This document shows positions 4,519 to 7,890 of a DNA stretch of 7,890 bases, piece after piece. Source of the DNA: Halothece sp. MAG (GTDB taxonomy: Bacteria; Cyanobacteriota; Cyanobacteriia; Cyanobacteriales; Rubidibacteraceae); contig JAHEOB010000013.1 of NCBI GenBank assembly GCA_018610095.1, forward strand, positions 1-7,890. Reading direction: 5' to 3'. The notes under the pieces are model-generated. The model was not told the DNA's origin. It did not search any database and was given only the letters and a program-made list of their open reading frames with translations. Each line of letters begins with the position of its first letter. Position 1 is the first letter of the stretch. Made by a program: the position numbers and the translations under genes.

Positions 4519-5949
4519 TTAATTATCGAGATCAACCTCTTGTCGCAAGGAATCCGGTAAATCAGTAAAGACGCGATCGCGCGGTTGTAACCCTTCTAAA
4601 ATCTGAATTTGGTTGTCAATCGTTGCTCCTAGAGTCACCGGTTGAAACGCTGGTTCATTCTGTTCATTAAGTTTAATCACCCCGGTTTCTCCTTGTTGTG
4701 TCACCACTGCCACGGTAGGAATCATTAACGCTTCATTTATTTGTTGGCCAAGGAAGGTAACATCCACATTCATTCCCGATTGCAATTGCTCAAACCCTGA
4801 TTGTAAGTTAATTCTGACTTCAAATGAGGTGACATTGTCTTGGGTGATCGCTTCTGGGGCAATCACTTTAATTTCACCATGAAACACTTCCTCGGGAAAG
4901 GCATTTGCAACCACTTCCACAGATTGGTTGGCTTGTAGCGTTCCTATATTCACTTCTGGCACTTCTGCAAGCACTTCTAATCCCTGATTAACAGTGACAA
5001 TGGAGGTGGAACTTGCTCCCTCAGCCCCAGCATTAGCGGTGGTAGGGGCAACAAATGAGCCTTCAGTGGCATTTTTTTGAGCAACAACGCCTGTAAAGGG
5101 GGTTGTCACTAAGCTATCTTGCAATTGGCTTTCTACTTCTTGTAATTGCGCTCGTGCCGAGGCAACATTGGCTTCTAAACGGGTAATTTCTTCTTCGCGA
5201 CTCCCTTTTTGTAATTGATTTAAATTTTGTCTGGCTTCCGCCACTTGTGCTTCTAGCTCTTTAATTTCCGAGCGATTGGTGGCTTTTGCCTGTTCTAGCC
5301 GTTGTTGTTGTTCCCGAAGATTGGCTTGGGCATTACGATAATCGTTACGGATGGCGTCAAATTCGTCTTCGGCAATGGCTCCTTCTGCTAATAAGGCTTG
5401 ATTGCGATTGAGACGTTGCTGGGCTAATTCCAATTGAGATTGTGCTGATTCCACTTGAGCCTTTAATTGTTCAATTTCTAGGGGAGAACGCGCTTGCACT
5501 TGTTCTAATCGGGCTTGAGCTTGTTGGAGGCGCGATCGCGCTTGTTCAATTTCTTCTGGGCGAGTGGTTCGAGCTTGTTCTAATTGGGCTTGGGTTTGTT
5601 CTAATTGGGCTTGGGCTTGTTTTCGTTGGGCTTGTAGTTGATCATTTTTCATCTGCGCGATGGGTTCTCCTTGTTCAACGCGATCGCCCTGTTCCACATA
5701 GAGTTCTTTAATCCGCCCTGAGGTTTCTGGGCTAATATTGGCACTTTGAACAGGTTCAACGGTTCCATTGGCTTCAATGGTTGCTTGAAGGGTTTGTTGT
5801 TCCACGGCAATGGTTAAGTCTTTGAAATTCTGGTTTTCCCCATCTCGATGAAACAGATAATTGCTAATACCAACGACAACGCCTCCTAGTACAATTGCGC
5901 TAGCTAAGCCCATCCAAGGATGCTTTTTAACTAGAACGGGTAATTTCAT
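4519..5949 (-). CDS. Periplasmic adaptor (membrane fusion) subunit of a MacA/DevB-like exporter
   Basis: 476 residues. The protein bridges an inner-membrane transporter to an outer-membrane TolC-type channel. Residues 1-32 hold a basic start and a single membrane anchor (about 14-31, no lipobox). The first half of the lipoyl/barrel-sandwich domain is at about 58-100 (ANGTVEP, SGRIKELYVEQGDRV). A very long alpha-hairpin follows (about 101-280), rich in Q/A/L/E heptads. The second lipoyl half is at 280-302 (VTTPFTGVVAQ...GSFV), a beta-barrel at about 320-400, and a membrane-proximal domain to the end. At the hairpin tip the TolC-contact pattern R-x3-L-x6-S appears as R182, L186, A193, so the serine is replaced. 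The start has no clear Shine-Dalgarno. It follows the permease gene by 63 bases on the same strand, with a small hairpin AATGC/GCATT at 5969-5981 in the gap. Substrate is unknown; antibiotic, lipid or peptide export are all possible. Confidence 0.88.
   Translation of the reverse strand: MKLPVLVKKHPWMGLASAIVLGGVVVGISNYLFHRDGENQNFKDLTIAVEQQTLQATIEANGTVEPVQSANISPETSGRIKELYVEQGDRVEQGEPIAQMKNDQLQAQRKQAQAQLEQTQAQLEQARTTRPEEIEQARSRLQQAQARLEQVQARSPLEIEQLKAQVESAQSQLELAQQRLNRNQALLAEGAIAEDEFDAIRNDYRNAQANLREQQQRLEQAKATNRSEIKELEAQVAEARQNLNQLQKGSREEEITRLEANVASARAQLQEVESQLQDSLVTTPFTGVVAQKNATEGSFVAPTTANAGAEGASSTSIVTVNQGLEVLAEVPEVNIGTLQANQSVEVVANAFPEEVFHGEIKVIAPEAITQDNVTSFEVRINLQSGFEQLQSGMNVDVTFLGQQINEALMIPTVAVVTQQGETGVIKLNEQNEPAFQPVTLGATIDNQIQILEGLQPRDRVFTDLPDSLRQEVDLDN
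5578..5619 (-). repeat. Two-copy 21-bp tandem repeat coding for coiled-coil heptads
   Basis: 5578-5598 and 5599-5619 are identical except at one base. Each encodes one heptad, QAQLEQT or QAQLEQA, in the adaptor's outgoing helix. The surrounding DNA contains further related units. The unit length equals one heptad, so copy-number change would lengthen the hairpin without a frameshift or phase loss. Confidence 0.7.
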
Positions 5950-6012
5950 GCATCAACACCAATAAGGGAATGCGAAGCATTGATTGTAACATCGATGCTA
6001 TCTCATCCTGAT

Positions 6013-7233
6013 TTAGGTACTTCTCAGAGCAACAATGGGATCGAGTTTGGCAGCACTACGGGCAGGAATGACGCCAAAGCTTAAACCAATGCCGGCGGAG
6101 ACACTGACTGCAATAATTACGGCAGGAATGGAAATTTCGGTGGGCAACGGGGAAAGGCTTCCTGCAAGGATGACGATTCCACCCCCGATTAAGGTGCCAA
6201 AAATACCGCCAAAGACGGCAAGGATGGTTGCTTCCACTAAAAATTGGGTGAGAATGTCTTTTTCTCGTGCCCCAACGGCTTTACGGAGTCCAATTTCTTG
6301 AGTACGTTCCGCAACGGAAACCAGCATAATATTCATTACCCCAATTCCTCCCACTAATAAGGAAATACCCGCGATCGCGGTTAACATTACCGTTAAGCCC
6401 CCAGTGACGGTATCTACAATATCTAAAATGTCTTGTTGCGCTTGAACGGAAAAATAATCTTGTTGTTGATTCCCCCTGGGATGATTTCGCAATCGCAGTA
6501 GGTTTTCGATTTGAAATCTCGCTGCACTAATACTCCCTTGATCTTGAGCAGAAACAGAAATTAAGGTAATATCAATGCCATAAGCAGAGCGACTTCCTAC
6601 AATTTGATGCGCCATGGTGGTGAGGGGAATATAAACTACATTATCTTGATTATTCCCTAAAAATGATCCTTTTTCTTCCATCACCCCAATCACTTCAAAG
6701 CTAACATTGCGAATACGAATCTTTTCGCCAATGGGATTTTGAGTGCCAAATAATTCCTCGACAATGTCACTGCCTAATACCACCACCCGACGATTATTTT
6801 GTAAATCCACTTGTTGTAAAAAGCGACCTTGGGCAATTTGAAAATCTCGCACGCTTAAATACTCTGGGGTGGTTCCCTGCACTGAATCGACGGTATTTTC
6901 ATTACGATAGGTAATGACTTGTTGATCACTAATTTCAGGGGCAACCCCTTGGACAGTTGGCACTTGTTCCGCGATCGCTTGAGCATCTTCATAAACCAGA
7001 CTACGTGAGGGTTCAAGGCTGTTTTGACCTTGTTGTCCTGGGGTAATAAATAAGGTGTTGGGGCCCAAGGTTTGTAATTCGTTGATTGCTAGTTTTTGCG
7101 CCCCTTGTCCAATTCCCACCATGGCAATGACTGAAGCATTCCCAATAATGAGACCTAACATGGTCAAACTACTCCGCAATTTATTGGCAGTTAAAGTTGC
7201 CGTTGCCATGCGGATGATGTCAATCAACTGCAT
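6013..7233 (-). CDS. MacB/FtsX-type ABC transporter permease without ATPase domain
   Basis: 406 residues from the ATG at 7233, the start at which the family homology (IRMATATLTANKLRSSLTML) begins. Upstream in-frame starts at 7320 (ATG) and 7332 (GTG) would add 29-33 residues of unrelated sequence overlapping the lipoprotein gene. Topology is four segments: membrane helix 1 (about 22-42), a periplasmic MacB-type core domain (about 43-270), and helices at about 277-307, 330-358 and 368-390. After helix 2 comes the conserved cytoplasmic stretch ERTQEIGLRKAVGA (309-322), and the C-terminus reads PARSAAKLDPIVALR. E. coli MacB carries its ATPase fused at the N-terminus; this protein does not, and no ATPase gene is seen in the window. 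It should work with the adaptor downstream and a separate ABC ATPase, as in DevBCA-type systems. It is a mechanotransmitting type of permease that drives the adaptor/TolC channel rather than a classic substrate pore. Confidence 0.9.
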   Translation of the reverse strand: MQLIDIIRMATATLTANKLRSSLTMLGLIIGNASVIAMVGIGQGAQKLAINELQTLGPNTLFITPGQQGQNSLEPSRSLVYEDAQAIAEQVPTVQGVAPEISDQQVITYRNENTVDSVQGTTPEYLSVRDFQIAQGRFLQQVDLQNNRRVVVLGSDIVEELFGTQNPIGEKIRIRNVSFEVIGVMEEKGSFLGNNQDNVVYIPLTTMAHQIVGSRSAYGIDITLISVSAQDQGSISAARFQIENLLRLRNHPRGNQQQDYFSVQAQQDILDIVDTVTGGLTVMLTAIAGISLLVGGIGVMNIMLVSVAERTQEIGLRKAVGAREKDILTQFLVEATILAVFGGIFGTLIGGGIVILAGSLSPLPTEISIPAVIIAVSVSAGIGLSFGVIPARSAAKLDPIVALRST

Positions 7234-7310
7234 CTTAGCTGTTAATGGTGCCTTATTTGGCAATTTTTCCTTTTCGAGGTGTCTAGGACAAAGGTAACTT
7301 AGTTTTTTTA

Positions 7311-7772
7311 TTAATCGCATACATCTTCCCACAACTGACTTTTCATTTCCTTCAAGTTATGGGAATTACCTTCTTCAACCCGATTAAATGTCTCTCCATC
7401 CAAAATCATTTTCCAATTGCCCGATTCCTGATAGGGTGGCTCATCAATTTGATAGGTGTCGTCAAAAAAGAAAAACATAGAGATTTTAATTTGTTTATCA
7501 TCAATCTTGGGCGTTGACCATTGAGAAAAGCTGCAGGAATGACCATTCGTATTATTATCAATATATAAAACTCCCCTATTTTTACCAATCCCAATTAACG
7601 TTAAGTTAGAATCACCATAATTATCTGATGATAATAAATCTTTTTGATTGACCCAAATTCCTGCATATTCCTGTTGAGACTCGGGAACTTTTTTAGACTT
7701 GAAGTAATCAGGATTACATGCAGCGAGTAAAAATAGAATTGGAAACCCCAAGAAAAACCATCTGTTTATCAC
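7311..7772 (-). CDS. Small lipoprotein of unknown function
   Basis: 153 residues from a GTG start, which is supported by AAGGAGG seven bases upstream. Residues 1-18 are a lipoprotein signal peptide (WFFLGFPILFLLAA) with lipobox LAAC and the lipidated cysteine at 19; Asn at +2 is compatible with outer-membrane sorting. The mature part (YAGIWVNQKD, LTLIGIGKNRGVLYI, GNWKMILDGETFNRV) has short alternating strands as in small beta-barrel or lipocalin-like lipoproteins, but no family is recognised. Cysteines C79 and C152 could pair. It is the first complete gene of the exporter unit on this strand and its stop is 77 bases before the chosen permease start. A substrate-handling or assembly role beside the exporter is inference only. 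The gene is more A+T-rich than its neighbours. Confidence 0.8.
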   Translation of the reverse strand: MINRWFFLGFPILFLLAACNPDYFKSKKVPESQQEYAGIWVNQKDLLSSDNYGDSNLTLIGIGKNRGVLYIDNNTNGHSCSFSQWSTPKIDDKQIKISMFFFFDDTYQIDEPPYQESGNWKMILDGETFNRVEEGNSHNLKEMKSQLWEDVCD

Positions 7773-7779
7773 AATAATT

Positions 7780-7786
7780 CCTCCTT
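7780..7786 (-). promoter_or_regulatory. Strong Shine-Dalgarno fixing the lipoprotein GTG start
   Basis: AAGGAGG on the minus strand, seven bases before the GTG at 7772-7770. It is the strongest ribosome site in the window and makes the non-ATG start credible. Confidence 0.75.
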
Positions 7787-7817
7787 ATGGATAAATAAAA
7801 AAGTTTTCTGATTATTT

Positions 7818-7890
7818 CTACTGTAATCCCTGAGTTATTTGTCGCCAATCTTGATTCTGACTGGGAATTTTTATACTAGGATTAGGTTGA
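7818..7890 (-). CDS. C-terminal fragment of a gene entering from the right edge
   Basis: A frame open from the right edge ends in TAG at 7820-7818. The last 23 residues read QPNPSIKIPSQNQDWRQITQGLQ when joined in three pieces: QPNPSIKIPSQ, NQDWRQITQ, GLQ. The composition looks like a real protein tail and it lies 45 bases before the lipoprotein start, on the same strand, so it may be in the same operon. It does not show features of an ABC ATPase C-terminus, but too little is visible to decide. The open frame could be chance. Confidence 0.4.
   Translation of the reverse strand, partial: QPNPSIKIPSQNQDWRQITQGLQ

Larger units (their letters stand above)
2170..6978. repeat. HIP1 octamers (GCGATCGC), eight copies
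   Basis: Copies are at 2170-2177, 3669-3676, 4328-4335, 4573-4580, 5532-5539, 5680-5687, 6371-6378 and 6971-6978, all inside coding sequence. This density is a hallmark of many cyanobacterial genomes and is the main taxonomic evidence. None occurs in 1-2169. Confidence 0.9.

Noticed and set aside
5442..5711. Plus-strand open frame with repetitive hydrophobic product
   Set aside because: It is the antisense of the adaptor's Q/A/L/E heptads; the repetitive V/L/G sequence follows from that codon bias.
7234..7332. N-terminal extension of the permease from GTG 7332 or ATG 7320
   Set aside because: The extra residues are unlike the family, which starts just before the first membrane helix. The choice is by homology, as no strong ribosome site marks 7233.
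1..7890. CRISPR array, tRNA or rRNA
   Set aside because: No regularly spaced repeats, tRNA cloverleaf or rRNA sequence was seen.

Overview
The window looks like chromosomal DNA of a cyanobacterium. The evidence is eight copies of the HIP1 octamer GCGATCGC between 2170 and 6978, a secreted DUF3747 plus SLH-domain protein, a cyanobacterial-type Dps, and two small conserved hypothetical proteins of a kind I associate only with cyanobacteria. Coding density is ordinary, and the intergenic regions are A+T-rich. I cannot name the species; a unicellular (chroococcalean) lineage is only a guess.

Layout. 1-72 (-) is probably the first 24 codons of a gene running off the left edge. 73-768 is a gene-poor stretch. 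It holds a near-duplicated motif, a 100-bp MITE-like element (319-418), a compact structured segment resembling the right end/omega-RNA region of an IS200/IS605 tnpB element (about 420-600, minus sense), and two imperfect palindromes just past the SLH gene. 769-2001 (-) is the exported DUF3747/SLH protein. 2102-2851 (-) is a metallo-beta-lactamase-fold protein with a degenerate metal motif. 2852-3099 is a divergent control region with several dyads. 3100-3363 and 3372-3743 (+) are two tightly linked small genes of unknown function. 3898-4455 (+) is a Dps ferritin with its own promoter, Shine-Dalgarno and terminator (4486-4509). 4519-5949 (-) is an RND/ABC-type periplasmic adaptor, 6013-7233 (-) a MacB/FtsX-type permease without an ATPase domain, 7311-7772 (-) a small lipoprotein, and 7818-7890 (-) probably the last codons of another gene.

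How the genes work together. The minus-strand set 7772-4519 (lipoprotein, permease, adaptor) reads as one transcription unit for an envelope-spanning tripartite exporter. It lacks the ATP-binding subunit that the permease needs, so this must be encoded elsewhere or upstream of the window. The SLH protein is expected in the cell envelope, tethered to wall polymer. Dps handles iron and peroxide in the cytoplasm and is convergent with the exporter unit, separated by the Dps terminator. The two small plus-strand genes overlap in their translation signals and are probably co-expressed, but their job is unknown.

The least explained part is 300-770. A structured, apparently non-coding segment abuts a MITE there, with no transposase gene in view. 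It is the best candidate for something undescribed, for example an orphan omega-RNA-like RNA. That reading rests on visual folding and memory of the family, not on a search.
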